From Mucilaginibacter terrae (GTDB lineage: Bacteria > Bacteroidota > Bacteroidia > Sphingobacteriales > Sphingobacteriaceae): a stretch of DNA of 64,000 nt. Below the pieces are notes generated by a model that ran no database searches, was not told the DNA's origin, and was given only the letters and a program-made list of their open reading frames with translations. Below, piece after piece: positions 51,878 to 60,783 of the stretch. The DNA lies in contig NZ_JAVLVU010000001.1 of assembly GCF_031951985.1 (NCBI RefSeq), positions 3,720,001-3,784,000 on the forward strand, written 5' to 3'. A program made the position numbers and the translations under genes. The stretch's first letter is position 1. Each line of letters begins with the position of its first letter.

Positions 51878-54697
51878 ATGTTAGAAACCGAAAAAGATCC
51901 ACAACGTCATATTATTATAAAAGGTGCCCGTGTTCATAATTTAAAAAACATGGACATTGCCATACCCAAAAACCAACTGGTGGTGATAACGGGCATGTCG
52001 GGCTCGGGCAAATCGTCGTTGGCGTTTGATACGTTGTATGCCGAGGGGCAGCGCCGTTATGTGGAAAGTCTTTCATCATATGCCCGCCAGTTTTTGGGCC
52101 GTATGAATAAGCCCGATGTGGATTATATTAAAGGTATAGCCCCTGCCATAGCCATTGAGCAAAAGGTAATTACCAGTAACCCGCGTTCAACCGTGGGTAC
52201 CAGTACCGAGATATATGATTACCTGAAGCTATTGTTCTCGCGCATTGGCAAAACAATATCGCCGGTATCGGGCGTACAGGTAAAAAAAGATACCGTTACC
52301 GATGTGGTTAACCTGGCTCAAACTATGCCCGATGATACGCAGCTAACTATACTGTGTCCGCTGCATCCGCATAACAACCGCAGCTTAAAAGAAGAGCTGG
52401 CCGTTTTGATGCAAAAAGGTTTTGTAAGGGTAGAGTACAACGGCAAAGTATCGCGCATTGAGGCTTTGCTGGAAGACGAGTCGATTACCAATGAGCCGCT
52501 TACGCCTAAGGATGAGTTACGCATAGTGATTGACCGTGTGACCATGAACCAGGAAGAGGAAACCATGAGCCGCATTGCCGATTCGGCCCAAACCGCGTTT
52601 TTTGAGGGTAAAGGTGATTGCTACGTACGCTACCAAAAGCCTGAAGAAGATAAAGAAACCGAAAACTTTTTTTGCGACCGCTTTGAGTTGGATGGCATCA
52701 GGTTTGAAGAGCCTACGCCCAACTTTTTCAGCTTTAATAATCCTTATGGGGCTTGCCGCAAATGTGAGGGGTACGGTAAGGTAATTGGTATTGATGAAGA
52801 TTTGGTAATTCCGGACAAGAGCAAATCTATTTATGACAATGCCATTGCCCCTTGGCGTGGCGAAAAAATGGGCGAATGGAATCAGCGATTAATAACCCAG
52901 GCCGATAAATTCAACTTCCCTATTCATCGCCCATACAGCCAATTGAGCGATAAGGAAAAGAAAGTGTTATGGACCGGGAACAAATATTTTCAGGGACTGG
53001 ATGCATTTTTTAAAGAAATAGAAGAGCAGACCTATAAAATACAGTACCGCGTAATACTTTCGCGCTACCGCGGAAAAACCACCTGCCCCGATTGTAAGGG
53101 CAGCCGCTTACGCCCCGATGCTACTTATGTGAAAATTGCCGGCCACTCTATTACCGATATTGTGTTGATGCCTTTGGATAAGGCAAAGGAATTTTTCAGT
53201 ACGCTGCAATTAGACGAGCACGATGCCAAAATTGCCAAACGCTTGCTGATGGAAATAACTAACCGCATCAGCTTTTTAAATGATGTGGGCTTGGGTTATT
53301 TAACGCTTAACCGTTTGTCGAACACGCTTTCGGGCGGCGAATCGCAGCGTATTAACCTGGCAACCTCGCTGGGCAGCAGTTTGGTAGGTTCGGTCTATGT
53401 GCTGGATGAGCCAAGTATTGGTTTGCACCCGCGCGATACGCAAAGGTTGATCACCGTGCTAAAATCATTACGAGATGTAGGCAACACCGTTTTGGTGGTT
53501 GAGCACGAGGAAGAAATTATGCAGGCCGCCGATCATATTATTGATATTGGCCCGGAGGCAGGAACGCATGGAGGGCAACTGATATTCTCGGGCACGTACG
53601 ACCAGATATTGACCGACGACAACAGTCTTACCGGCAAATACCTCAGTGGTCGCGAGGAGATCGAGCAACCCGAGTATCGCCGTAAATGGAACGATTTTGT
53701 GGAGATAAAAGGTGCCCGCGAAAATAACCTGCAAAACATCGATGTGAAATTTCCGCTGGGCGTACTTTCGGTAGTTACAGGTGTGTCGGGTTCGGGTAAA
53801 ACCAGTTTGGTGAAGCGTATTCTGCACCCGGCCTTGCAAAAGGTATTGGGCAATTATTCGGGCGAGCAAACCGGTGCTTACGATAGTATTGAGGGCGATT
53901 ACAGCAAGATAGAAGCCGTTGAAATGGTGGACCAAAACCCCATCGGCCGTTCATCGCGCTCAAACCCGGTAACTTATGTAAAAGCCTGGGATGAGATACG
54001 TAACCTGTATGCTGCCCAACCAGCCGCCAAAGCCGGCGGACTAAAGCCATCGGCATTTTCTTTTAACGTAGAAGGCGGCCGTTGCGATGTTTGCCAGGGC
54101 GAAGGAGAGGTGAAGATAGAGATGCAGTTTATGGCCGATATTTTCCTGCCTTGCGAAGCTTGTAATGGTAAACGCTTTAAACAGCACATACTGGATATTA
54201 CCTACCAGGAAAAAAACGTATCGGAAGTGCTGGAAATGACCATCGATGAAGCCATTGAGTTTTTTGTTAATGAACCCAAGGTGCTTAATAAGATCAAGCC
54301 ATTGCAGGATGTTGGCTTAGGATATGTTCAATTAGGGCAATCATCAAACACCCTTTCGGGTGGTGAGGCACAGCGTATTAAGCTGGCTTCATTCTTAATT
54401 AAAGGTAACAACGCCAGCAAAACCCTGTTCATATTTGATGAGCCGACTACCGGCCTGCACTTTGCCGATATTAAAAAGTTGCTCAAATCATTCAACGCCC
54501 TGTTAGAGCAGGGCAACACCATAATTGTAATTGAGCACAATATGGATGTGATAAAATGCGCCGATTGGATAATAGACATTGGCCCAGGTGGCGGCAACCA
54601 CGGAGGCACTCTTGTTTTTGAGGGCTTACCTGAGGATTTGCTGAAAAACAAAAAAAGTTTTACCGGCCAGTTTTTAAAGGAGCGATTGGGTAAGTAA
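51878..54697 (+). CDS. uvrA: Excinuclease ABC subunit A
   Basis: A 939-residue UvrA, the damage-recognition ATPase of nucleotide excision repair. Two ABC modules: Walker A GMSGSGKSSLAFDTLY with signature LSGGESQRINLA, and Walker A GVSGSGKTSLV with signature LSGGEAQRIKLA. Zinc fingers lie at CRKCEGYGKV, CPDCKGSRLRP and CDVCQGEGEVK. Its length is typical. The 5-prime leader contains an inverted repeat. Confidence 0.97.
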   Translation: MLETEKDPQRHIIIKGARVHNLKNMDIAIPKNQLVVITGMSGSGKSSLAFDTLYAEGQRRYVESLSSYARQFLGRMNKPDVDYIKGIAPAIAIEQKVITSNPRSTVGTSTEIYDYLKLLFSRIGKTISPVSGVQVKKDTVTDVVNLAQTMPDDTQLTILCPLHPHNNRSLKEELAVLMQKGFVRVEYNGKVSRIEALLEDESITNEPLTPKDELRIVIDRVTMNQEEETMSRIADSAQTAFFEGKGDCYVRYQKPEEDKETENFFCDRFELDGIRFEEPTPNFFSFNNPYGACRKCEGYGKVIGIDEDLVIPDKSKSIYDNAIAPWRGEKMGEWNQRLITQADKFNFPIHRPYSQLSDKEKKVLWTGNKYFQGLDAFFKEIEEQTYKIQYRVILSRYRGKTTCPDCKGSRLRPDATYVKIAGHSITDIVLMPLDKAKEFFSTLQLDEHDAKIAKRLLMEITNRISFLNDVGLGYLTLNRLSNTLSGGESQRINLATSLGSSLVGSVYVLDEPSIGLHPRDTQRLITVLKSLRDVGNTVLVVEHEEEIMQAADHIIDIGPEAGTHGGQLIFSGTYDQILTDDNSLTGKYLSGREEIEQPEYRRKWNDFVEIKGARENNLQNIDVKFPLGVLSVVTGVSGSGKTSLVKRILHPALQKVLGNYSGEQTGAYDSIEGDYSKIEAVEMVDQNPIGRSSRSNPVTYVKAWDEIRNLYAAQPAAKAGGLKPSAFSFNVEGGRCDVCQGEGEVKIEMQFMADIFLPCEACNGKRFKQHILDITYQEKNVSEVLEMTIDEAIEFFVNEPKVLNKIKPLQDVGLGYVQLGQSSNTLSGGEAQRIKLASFLIKGNNASKTLFIFDEPTTGLHFADIKKLLKSFNALLEQGNTIIVIEHNMDVIKCADWIIDIGPGGGNHGGTLVFEGLPEDLLKNKKSFTGQFLKERLGK

Positions 54698-54708
54698 TAA
54701 ATAACCCA

Positions 54709-54792
54709 CGTCATTGCGAGGTACGAAGCAATCTCTGCGGATGCAAAGCTAATATGCATAGTTCAGAGATTGCTACGTACCTCGCAATGACG
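54709..54792. repeat. MITE-like palindromic repeat, copy 6
   Basis: An 84-bp copy starting CGTCATTGCGAGGTACGAAG and ending with CTCGCAATGACG, with inner GCAATCTCTG and CAGAGATTGC. It sits 12 nt after the uvrA stop. Confidence 0.88.
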
Positions 54793-54812
54793 TAATGGTG
54801 AGTTGTTGTAAC

Positions 54813-55070
54813 CTACGGCAACAACTTCAAATCACTAATCCCATACTCCAATTTCCACCGCTCCATTACCGGCTGTTCCAGTTGTATCTGGCGGTATTCA
54901 TCAGGGGCCATAATGGGTACGCCATAAACAATAGGGTATTTACGCTGGCAGTGGGTGCAGCTTAAAATGCCTTCTATAATACTTTCAGTGGTATCTTTTG
55001 CCAACACTTGTAAGGTGAGGTCGTGCTTATCAAACGGACAGCATAGCTTTTCAATGGTTTTGAGTTTCAT
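54813..55070 (-). CDS. Trm112-like zinc-ribbon protein
   Basis: An 85-residue protein with two cysteine pairs, CCPFDKHDL near the N-terminus and CTHCQRKYPIVYGVP in the middle, the zinc-ribbon pattern of the Trm112/YcaR family. Trm112 proteins stabilise and activate several methyltransferases. It is the last gene of a TPP-riboswitch operon whose first gene is a methyltransferase, so it may be that enzyme's partner. It starts 2 nt after the ThiE-like gene. Confidence 0.85.
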   Translation of the reverse strand: MKLKTIEKLCCPFDKHDLTLQVLAKDTTESIIEGILSCTHCQRKYPIVYGVPIMAPDEYRQIQLEQPVMERWKLEYGISDLKLLP

Positions 55071-55072
55071 AG

Positions 55073-55726
55073 TTATGGGTTGATGCTCAACGCATCTTTA
55101 TAAGTTTGTACTTGTTGTTGAGGATCATCGGCGCTCAGTATGCCCGATATAACGGCCACGCCATCGAAGGGTGTTTTTTCTTTGAGGGCGATAATGTTTT
55201 GGGGAGTAATTCCACCCGAAACAAAGATTGGAAGCAAAGTGGATTCATGAGCCTTTTTTACAATTGCAGGCATCACAATACTACAACTCCCGGCCGATGG
55301 CGATGGAAACATGGCACAAAAAGAAACGTAATCTAATTGATTTTCATCGGCCCAGGCAACCGTATCTAAATCGCCCGAGCAAGTTATACCTGCCATAAAA
55401 GGTCGTTTAACTGTTTCTTTTATGAGGTTGTAGCCTTTGGGTATGGTATCAAAATGAACGCCATCTAAATAAAGTGTTTCGGTAAGTAATTGCCATTCCT
55501 CGTTAATAAACAACGGAACATTATATTGACGGCAAAGTGAACCAATAGCTTCTATCAACGTTAGTTTATCCGTGTCGGCATTCCAGTTATTCCATATCTG
55601 CACCACATTAATTTCGCCTTTGAGGGCGGCTTCCAGTTTTTGAAGGAGCAATGGCAGCGGCCTGGCCGGGTCAAGCACGAGGTAAATGCCGCCTGTTATT
55701 TTATGAGTTATTTCCATTACTTCCAT
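55073..55726 (-). CDS. ThiE/TenI-like protein
   Basis: A 217-residue TIM-barrel protein of the thiamine-phosphate synthase/TenI superfamily. Family cues are VVQIWNNW where ThiE has a QLR/K motif, FINEEW in place of the usual NDR region, GVHFD, YVSFCAMFPSPSAGS and the phosphate loop VSGGITPQNI. The residues that bind HMP pyrophosphate in ThiE are mostly changed, so it may use a related substrate. It overlaps the HypE/ThiL-like gene by 10 nt and lies in the TPP-controlled operon. Confidence 0.8.
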   Translation of the reverse strand: MEVMEITHKITGGIYLVLDPARPLPLLLQKLEAALKGEINVVQIWNNWNADTDKLTLIEAIGSLCRQYNVPLFINEEWQLLTETLYLDGVHFDTIPKGYNLIKETVKRPFMAGITCSGDLDTVAWADENQLDYVSFCAMFPSPSAGSCSIVMPAIVKKAHESTLLPIFVSGGITPQNIIALKEKTPFDGVAVISGILSADDPQQQVQTYKDALSINP

Positions 55727-56769
55727 CCGTTTTTGTAAGCATTAAAAAAGGCATCCCAGTATGGGTCTTTAGGGTAGTAGGGTAGGTCAGTTTCAGTACC
55801 GTTTTCAAGGAGCTTGTACCCTTGTTCATGTGGTGTAAACTCTCCTACAATTGTTGCTTTTACATGGACACTTGTTAAGCGCTGCAATACATTATCAGCA
55901 TGTTCTTTTTTTACTGCCATAACCATAGCTCCCGCTCCAATGCAATACCGGCTATCGATACCAAATAAATTACAAATGCTTTGCTGTGCATTGCCTAAAG
56001 GAAGTTGCTCGTTGTAAACCCTAACTCCATTGCCAGATGCTATGGCCATTTCATAAATGGCACCCAATACACCGCCCTCGGTCACATCGTGCATGGCCGT
56101 AACCTCGTTGTATCGTGTTTGCAGCCCGGTAGCGGTAAGGGCATCAATTAATGATGATGTTTGATAAAACAACCCGCAGCCCTTATTATAAGCTTCGGTA
56201 CCCAGCTTGTTTTTAACCGTTTGCGGGAAACACATAGCCAGCAATGCTGCCGATGACATGGCGCACTCTTTGGTAACAATAATTACATTACCGGCTTCGG
56301 CTTTATTGCTTAACAGTATATCGTTTACCGGAGCAGTGAGCAGCATAGTACCTCCGCCTGCAATAGTAGAATTTTGCCCTTCAATAGCACCCGTATGCCC
56401 ACCGGTGATGGCAACGCCAATAGCCTCGCAATATTTGTGAATGTAACTCCAGTAAGTAGCAAAATCATCTTCGCTTAAAGTAGGCGGCAGGTTAAGTACC
56501 ATTTGTGCATACATAGGTGCAAAGCCTGTGGTAGCCATATCATTGGCCATTAAATGAACCGATAACCAGGCCGACTCCTGCAAACCCAGCGATGGGATAA
56601 GTGAAAGCGGGTCGCTGGTGAGTGCAAGGCCTAAGCCGCCGGGCAGGTTAATAACCGACACATCTACACCGAAGGCTGGGCCGCTGGCAATTTCGGGGCG
56701 ATGATAGCCGAGTTTGGGTAGTATGAACTGCTCAAAACCACCGCCCGATATTTTTCCGGATAGTGCCAT
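55717..56769 (-). CDS. AIR-synthase-like protein related to ThiL/HypE
   Basis: A 350-residue protein of the PurM/ThiL/HypE/SelD superfamily, which use ATP to make phosphorylated products. N-terminal FGVDVSVI and TSDPLS, a central MANDMATTGFAP (cf. NDxAxMGAxP of ThiL and HypE) and GGHTGAIEGQNS, then DVTEGGVLGAIYEMA. ThiL phosphorylates thiamine monophosphate to TPP. The TPP riboswitch and ThiE-like neighbour point to a thiamine-related kinase, but the sequence alone cannot exclude another ATP-dependent step. Confidence 0.8.
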   Translation of the reverse strand: MALSGKISGGGFEQFILPKLGYHRPEIASGPAFGVDVSVINLPGGLGLALTSDPLSLIPSLGLQESAWLSVHLMANDMATTGFAPMYAQMVLNLPPTLSEDDFATYWSYIHKYCEAIGVAITGGHTGAIEGQNSTIAGGGTMLLTAPVNDILLSNKAEAGNVIIVTKECAMSSAALLAMCFPQTVKNKLGTEAYNKGCGLFYQTSSLIDALTATGLQTRYNEVTAMHDVTEGGVLGAIYEMAIASGNGVRVYNEQLPLGNAQQSICNLFGIDSRYCIGAGAMVMAVKKEHADNVLQRLTSVHVKATIVGEFTPHEQGYKLLENGTETDLPYYPKDPYWDAFFNAYKNGWK

Positions 56770-56774
56770 GGCAG

Positions 56775-57494
56775 TTAATCGTTAAACTTAACATACAGGC
56801 CAAAAAAATCGCCCACGGGTACGCTCCATTGCTGTACCGGAAACCATTCGGGCAGGCCTGTGCAAGTCCACTCCAGGCTGTAGCTGCGACCTTGCAAAGC
56901 TTCATCAATTTTGCTGATGAGCATTTGGGGAGTATAAAAGGTAGCGGTAACGTAGAAAGGGTTTTTCCCAAACATTTGCTGCACCCGCCTGCGCAATACC
57001 TTGGGCGAGTTGCGGTTCATCATGCCAAAGGCTATGCCGTGTTTACCCACGCGGGCAGCCTCGCGTATTACCTGAACCGGGTCGCGGTAGTATTCAAACG
57101 TGGTTATAAAGGCTACGGCATCAAAGGTGTTATCTTTAAAAGGCATAAAGTGCGAATCGGCATTTACCAAATCGCCTTTAAACAGGTGCACGGCTTGGCC
57201 CAGCATAAAGGGGGACAAGTCGCCACCGGTTGCATCAATGCCTATTTCGTGCCACCAGCGGGTAAAACGGGTGGTGCCGCAACCAAATTCCAGGAGTTCT
57301 TTAACGCGCGCATCTTTTCCCAGTAGCTGGCCCATTACCTTTTTTTGCCATACTTCGGCCCTTTTGTAGCGGCCCTCGTACCATTGCTCGTAAGTATCAG
57401 TGTGCTCGCGGTTAAAGAACCACTCTTTGCGCCCCTGCCAGTTGGTAAGGCTTTGGGTCATGAGGCCGAAGCTGTTGTTTTTCTCTAATTCCAT
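56775..57494 (-). CDS. Class I AdoMet-dependent methyltransferase
   Basis: A 239-residue methyltransferase of the type-11 class. The AdoMet loop is LLEFGCGTTRF, with the acidic end of the second strand in GGDLSPFML and later NADSHFMPFKDNTFDAV and FEYYRDPVQVIREAARV. The C-terminal part (about 170-239) is substrate-specific and rich in Trp and Tyr. It is the first gene of a four-gene operon whose leader holds a TPP riboswitch and terminator. The methyl acceptor is unknown. Confidence 0.9.
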   Translation of the reverse strand: MELEKNNSFGLMTQSLTNWQGRKEWFFNREHTDTYEQWYEGRYKRAEVWQKKVMGQLLGKDARVKELLEFGCGTTRFTRWWHEIGIDATGGDLSPFMLGQAVHLFKGDLVNADSHFMPFKDNTFDAVAFITTFEYYRDPVQVIREAARVGKHGIAFGMMNRNSPKVLRRRVQQMFGKNPFYVTATFYTPQMLISKIDEALQGRSYSLEWTCTGLPEWFPVQQWSVPVGDFFGLYVKFND

Positions 57495-57515
57495 TTATTC
57501 AAAAAGTATAAAATG

Positions 57516-57568
57516 TAAAAAGCCTTGCTTCCGGCACCGTACAATAGCGGCTACAGAAACAAGGCTTT
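57516..57568 (-). terminator. Riboswitch-controlled transcription terminator
   Basis: On the minus strand AAAGCCTTG pairs with CAAGGCTTT and T residues follow, between the TPP riboswitch and the first gene. This would be the off-state hairpin of the switch. Confidence 0.8.
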
Positions 57569-57620
57569 AATATCTATACTGAATAAACGGACTAACAGCC
57601 GCCAAAAGATAATATATAAG

Positions 57621-57708
57621 CCCATGCATCCCTACGCCGGTATTATCCGTATCAGGTTTCTCGGGTATTATCTCAGCCTTGGCTATTTGCCTTAGCACCC
57701 CGTGCAAG
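57621..57708 (-). promoter_or_regulatory. TPP riboswitch (THI element)
   Basis: On the minus strand the conserved thi-box runs in order: GGGGTGCT, GCTGAGATAATACCC, ACCTGAT, GGATAATACC and GGCGTAGGGA. These are the pyrimidine- and pyrophosphate-binding parts of the TPP aptamer. It lies about 130 nt upstream of the methyltransferase start with a terminator between, a standard transcription-attenuation layout. Confidence 0.95.
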
Positions 57709-57772
57709 TATTCACAAATGTATTCTTTTTTATTTAATAACGATGATATGTGCTTTTAACTGAAAATTTAAA

Positions 57773-58879
57773 TCAGGGCGTTTTGGGTTGCCTATATTCC
57801 TTTTCGGCTAAATAGTAATAAGGCCAAAACATATGGTTGGTAAACACATTCTTCGGGTCCTCAGGGAATTTTTGACGATAAACATCATCGGGCATTAAAA
57901 TAACAGGTACCCCGCAACTGGTATACAGGTTGGCATCGGCATATTGAGGCTCAACAAACTGTGGTAGCGATTTTTTGATGAATTTATACACCATATGCCC
58001 TAAATATTTGCGGTTGTTTTTTACCGCCCGCAGTGGAGGTTTCCGCAGCCTGTTATATACATGTTTAATATACAGCTTCACAAAAAACGATTGCCCTTTA
58101 ACCGCTGCATCAATACTGCCGAATGGGTTAGGATCAGCAAAATCATCAAGGGTTTGTATAGAGAACGGCGTTTGCGGTACCCAATCGGCCGCGTTGGTTA
58201 CGGCTATACCCCAACCGCCACGGGTCAGGTAATTATAATCGTAGGCATAATATAGGTTGCCGGGTTTGGGAGGTGCGCTGCAATAGGTTTTAAAAGTAAT
58301 ATCAGCCGGAATAACCAGTTGTTTTTGTAACCAGGCCCAATGCGACCGCAATAAATAGGCTATGGCCGCTCCCTGGCTATGCCCCATAATGATGATGTTT
58401 TTATACCCCTGGCTTTTGTACAGTTTGTTAACTTGCTGTATTACAGTGGGCGATATATCGGCCATGCCCAATAACCAGCCCACGTGTACTGCAGCTTTAG
58501 GGTTTTCGGCCAGGTGGTAGTCAAATTTGGTGCTATCATTAAGTTGCAACTGTCCAATGGCCGGTACCATGGCTGCATAAAAGTTTTCGAGCCAGCTAAT
58601 GCCTTCAGAGGTTGTACCGCGGATACTGATCACTGCCGTTTTATGTTCGGCATCGGCCCATAGTTCCCATCGGTTTACCAATGGACCAACAGCCGAGCGG
58701 TATGCCCGTTTATAATGCTGCGGCTTAGGCGTTTCATCAAATTTTATAGATGAGTCGGTTTGCTGGCGCGATATACGTAACATCTCCAGGTATTCCTGTA
58801 TATCAAAACCTGGCTTTAATTGCGCTTTTGCTGATGTGTATATTGTGAGAGTTAATAATATGGTAAATATTGACCTCAT
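57773..58879 (-). CDS. Exported class 3 lipase-like hydrolase
   Basis: A 368-residue protein with a signal peptide (about 1-19, TSAKAQ end). The alpha/beta-hydrolase nucleophile elbow is GHSQG (in NIIIMGHSQGAAIAYLL), with a class-3-lipase-like context: AVISIRGT earlier and FKTYCSAPPKPGN later. The catalytic Asp and His cannot be fixed by eye, but Asp in NAADWVPQTPF and His near the end (FTNHMFWPYYY) are candidates. It probably hydrolyses an ester in the periplasm. It stands alone, divergent from the redoxin gene. Confidence 0.85.
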   Translation of the reverse strand: MRSIFTILLTLTIYTSAKAQLKPGFDIQEYLEMLRISRQQTDSSIKFDETPKPQHYKRAYRSAVGPLVNRWELWADAEHKTAVISIRGTTSEGISWLENFYAAMVPAIGQLQLNDSTKFDYHLAENPKAAVHVGWLLGMADISPTVIQQVNKLYKSQGYKNIIIMGHSQGAAIAYLLRSHWAWLQKQLVIPADITFKTYCSAPPKPGNLYYAYDYNYLTRGGWGIAVTNAADWVPQTPFSIQTLDDFADPNPFGSIDAAVKGQSFFVKLYIKHVYNRLRKPPLRAVKNNRKYLGHMVYKFIKKSLPQFVEPQYADANLYTSCGVPVILMPDDVYRQKFPEDPKNVFTNHMFWPYYYLAEKEYRQPKTP

Positions 58880-58981
58880 ATTTCTATTTCGTTAATAAAA
58901 TGATAAAAAAATTATTTTAATAAGTTGATAATCAGTATTTATTAATAATATCTATATCTTAGAGCATTAATCCTTATCAAT

Positions 58982-59722
58982 ATGAAAAAGTTTATCCACT
59001 GCTTTTTTGTTTTGTTATGGTGCTTTTGTGTTAATCAAACAAAAGCCCAAGCACCCGTTACTGCTCCAGCCAAGGTATACAAAATGCCTAAGTTAGATGA
59101 GCGCTCTTTTGTGCGCGATTCATCGGGCAAGCGCTATGAATATACTGCCTGGAGCAGCATGGTAGCATCGGGGCGTTATGCGGTAAAGGTAGCCACTTTG
59201 CCTAACGAAAAGCCATCATTAATTATAGGTAGGTTAAATAAGGAGGAACGTAAGGAAGCCATGGGCAAACTGCCTCAGCCGGCCGAAAGTACATTCTTTA
59301 AAACAGGTGAAGCGTTTAAACCATTTAATGTGCCCGATATTACCGGACAGCCTGTGGACATGAAGCAACTGGCCGGAAAAACGGTAGTAATGAGTTTTTG
59401 GTTTATTAACAATAATAATTGCCGCCGCCAAATACCCGACCTTAACGATTTGGTAGAAACTTATAAAGGTGACCCCAATGTTATATTTATAAGTGTTGCT
59501 ATGGATGATAAGGAAGCTTTGAACGAATTTTTGCAATTAACGCCATTTAAGTATCGCCACCTGGAGCGTGGAAAGAGCATTGCTTCAAAATATAATGTGA
59601 ACCAGTTTCCAACTGATGTGGTGATTGATAAAACCGGGAAGGTGAAATTTCATACCTCGGGTTACTCGCCCGCTACCTATTACTGGATAGCTAAAACTAT
59701 TGATGAAGTAAAAGCAAGCTAA
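58982..59722 (+). CDS. TlpA-like redoxin with altered active site
   Basis: A 246-residue exported thioredoxin-fold protein: signal peptide about 1-22 (NQTKAQ end), an extra N-terminal region to about 105, then a redoxin domain. The active-site position reads WFINNNNCRRQIPDL, so the first cysteine of the usual WCxxC is missing and one cysteine remains. It therefore cannot do normal disulfide exchange alone; a peroxidase-like or chaperone role is possible. The cis-Pro region FPTDVVIDKTG is kept. Confidence 0.85.
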   Translation: MKKFIHCFFVLLWCFCVNQTKAQAPVTAPAKVYKMPKLDERSFVRDSSGKRYEYTAWSSMVASGRYAVKVATLPNEKPSLIIGRLNKEERKEAMGKLPQPAESTFFKTGEAFKPFNVPDITGQPVDMKQLAGKTVVMSFWFINNNNCRRQIPDLNDLVETYKGDPNVIFISVAMDDKEALNEFLQLTPFKYRHLERGKSIASKYNVNQFPTDVVIDKTGKVKFHTSGYSPATYYWIAKTIDEVKAS

Positions 59723-59748
59723 ATACAAGTCTAACGCTTACCATAAAT

Positions 59749-59782
59749 AAAAACAGGCAACCCGTGTGAGTTGCCTGTTTTA
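59749..59782. terminator. Bidirectional terminator between converging genes
   Basis: AAACAGGCAAC pairs with GTTGCCTGTTT, with A residues before and T residues after. Confidence 0.88.
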
Positions 59783-59809
59783 TTATATGGGTACAATAAT
59801 GTACTTGGG

Positions 59810-60157
59810 TTATACCGAAAATGAGGTTCCGCAACCGCAGGTGCTTTGTGCATTAGGATTGTTAAATACAAATCCACGCGAGTTTAGTCCATCTTGAAAA
59901 TCAACCTGCATACCGGCGAGGTACATGCCGTGTGCTTTATGCATGTATACTTTTATGCCGTCAATGTAGTATTCTTTATCGCCTTCTTTAGGCTGGTCAA
60001 AACCTAATATATAGTTCATGCCGGCACAGCCGCCGCCTTCAACGCCAACTCGCAAACCAAAATCGTCACTCAGTTCTTGCTGGTCTTTTAGTTTTCTTAA
60101 TTCCTTTGCCGCGCCTTCGGTAAAAGTTACAGGTGCAATTTCAACAGCTACGCTCAT
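59810..60157 (-). CDS. HesB/IscA-family iron-sulfur assembly protein
   Basis: A 115-residue A-type Fe-S carrier. The three cluster-binding cysteines are in GGCAGMNY and the C-terminal STCGCGTSF. The first segment FTEGAAKELRKLKDQ and the GLRVGVEGGG strand are typical. It should receive Fe-S clusters and pass them to target proteins. No isc or suf genes adjoin it. A TATATTTG box lies at 60181-60188 on the minus strand as a possible promoter. Confidence 0.95.
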   Translation of the reverse strand: MSVAVEIAPVTFTEGAAKELRKLKDQQELSDDFGLRVGVEGGGCAGMNYILGFDQPKEGDKEYYIDGIKVYMHKAHGMYLAGMQVDFQDGLNSRGFVFNNPNAQSTCGCGTSFSV

Positions 60158-60252
60158 AATATTTTTAAATTTAGCTAAGACAAATATAACTTAAAATGCG
60201 GATTTTTGCTCGCCTTTACATATTTATGACTTCTGCCTAACATTAACAAATT

Positions 60253-60783
60253 ATGGTACTTTATGACATTTTAATTGATATTTTAAAGCTAACGGTTGCC
60301 GGCGTGGGCGTGGTTTGGGTGGCTTTTTATTTAATAAAACCCTATCTCGACAAAAACGAACGCCTGCAGGTGCTCGAGCTCAAAAAATCGGCCGATAACC
60401 AAACCCTGCCTTTGCGTTTACAGGCTTACGAGCGTATTACGTTACTAATTGAGCGCATTAACCCGGCAAGTTTGCTTTTGCGTGTAGGTAGTGCGGGCTT
60501 ATCTTCCGCCGAGCTGCACCACCTGGCCGTGCAGGAGGTTAATAACGAATATCAGCATAACATAACCCAACAAGTATATGTAAGTAGCCGCGCCTGGGCG
60601 GTGGTACGCCGTTTAAAAGATGATACCATTGGTTTGCTCAACACTACCTATCGCTCGTTACCTCCCGATAGTGCTGCAATAGAGTTGAGCCGTGCCTTGC
60701 TTACCCATTTGAGCCAGGTAGAAAATAATCCTTACGAGGTAGCCGCCAGTATGATTCATAAAGATCTTGAGGAACTGTTTTAG
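60253..60783 (+). CDS. Membrane-anchored protein of unknown function
   Basis: A 176-residue protein. One N-terminal membrane helix (about residues 7-28, LKLTVAGVGVVWVAFYLI) is followed by a cytoplasmic, mostly helical domain with LRLQAYERITLLIERINPASLL and VNNEYQHNITQQVYVSSRAW. No catalytic motif is recognised; the pattern is that of a conserved Bacteroidota hypothetical family. It lies 490 nt before dnaA on the same strand but has no clear link to it. Confidence 0.7.
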   Translation: MVLYDILIDILKLTVAGVGVVWVAFYLIKPYLDKNERLQVLELKKSADNQTLPLRLQAYERITLLIERINPASLLLRVGSAGLSSAELHHLAVQEVNNEYQHNITQQVYVSSRAWAVVRRLKDDTIGLLNTTYRSLPPDSAAIELSRALLTHLSQVENNPYEVAASMIHKDLEELF

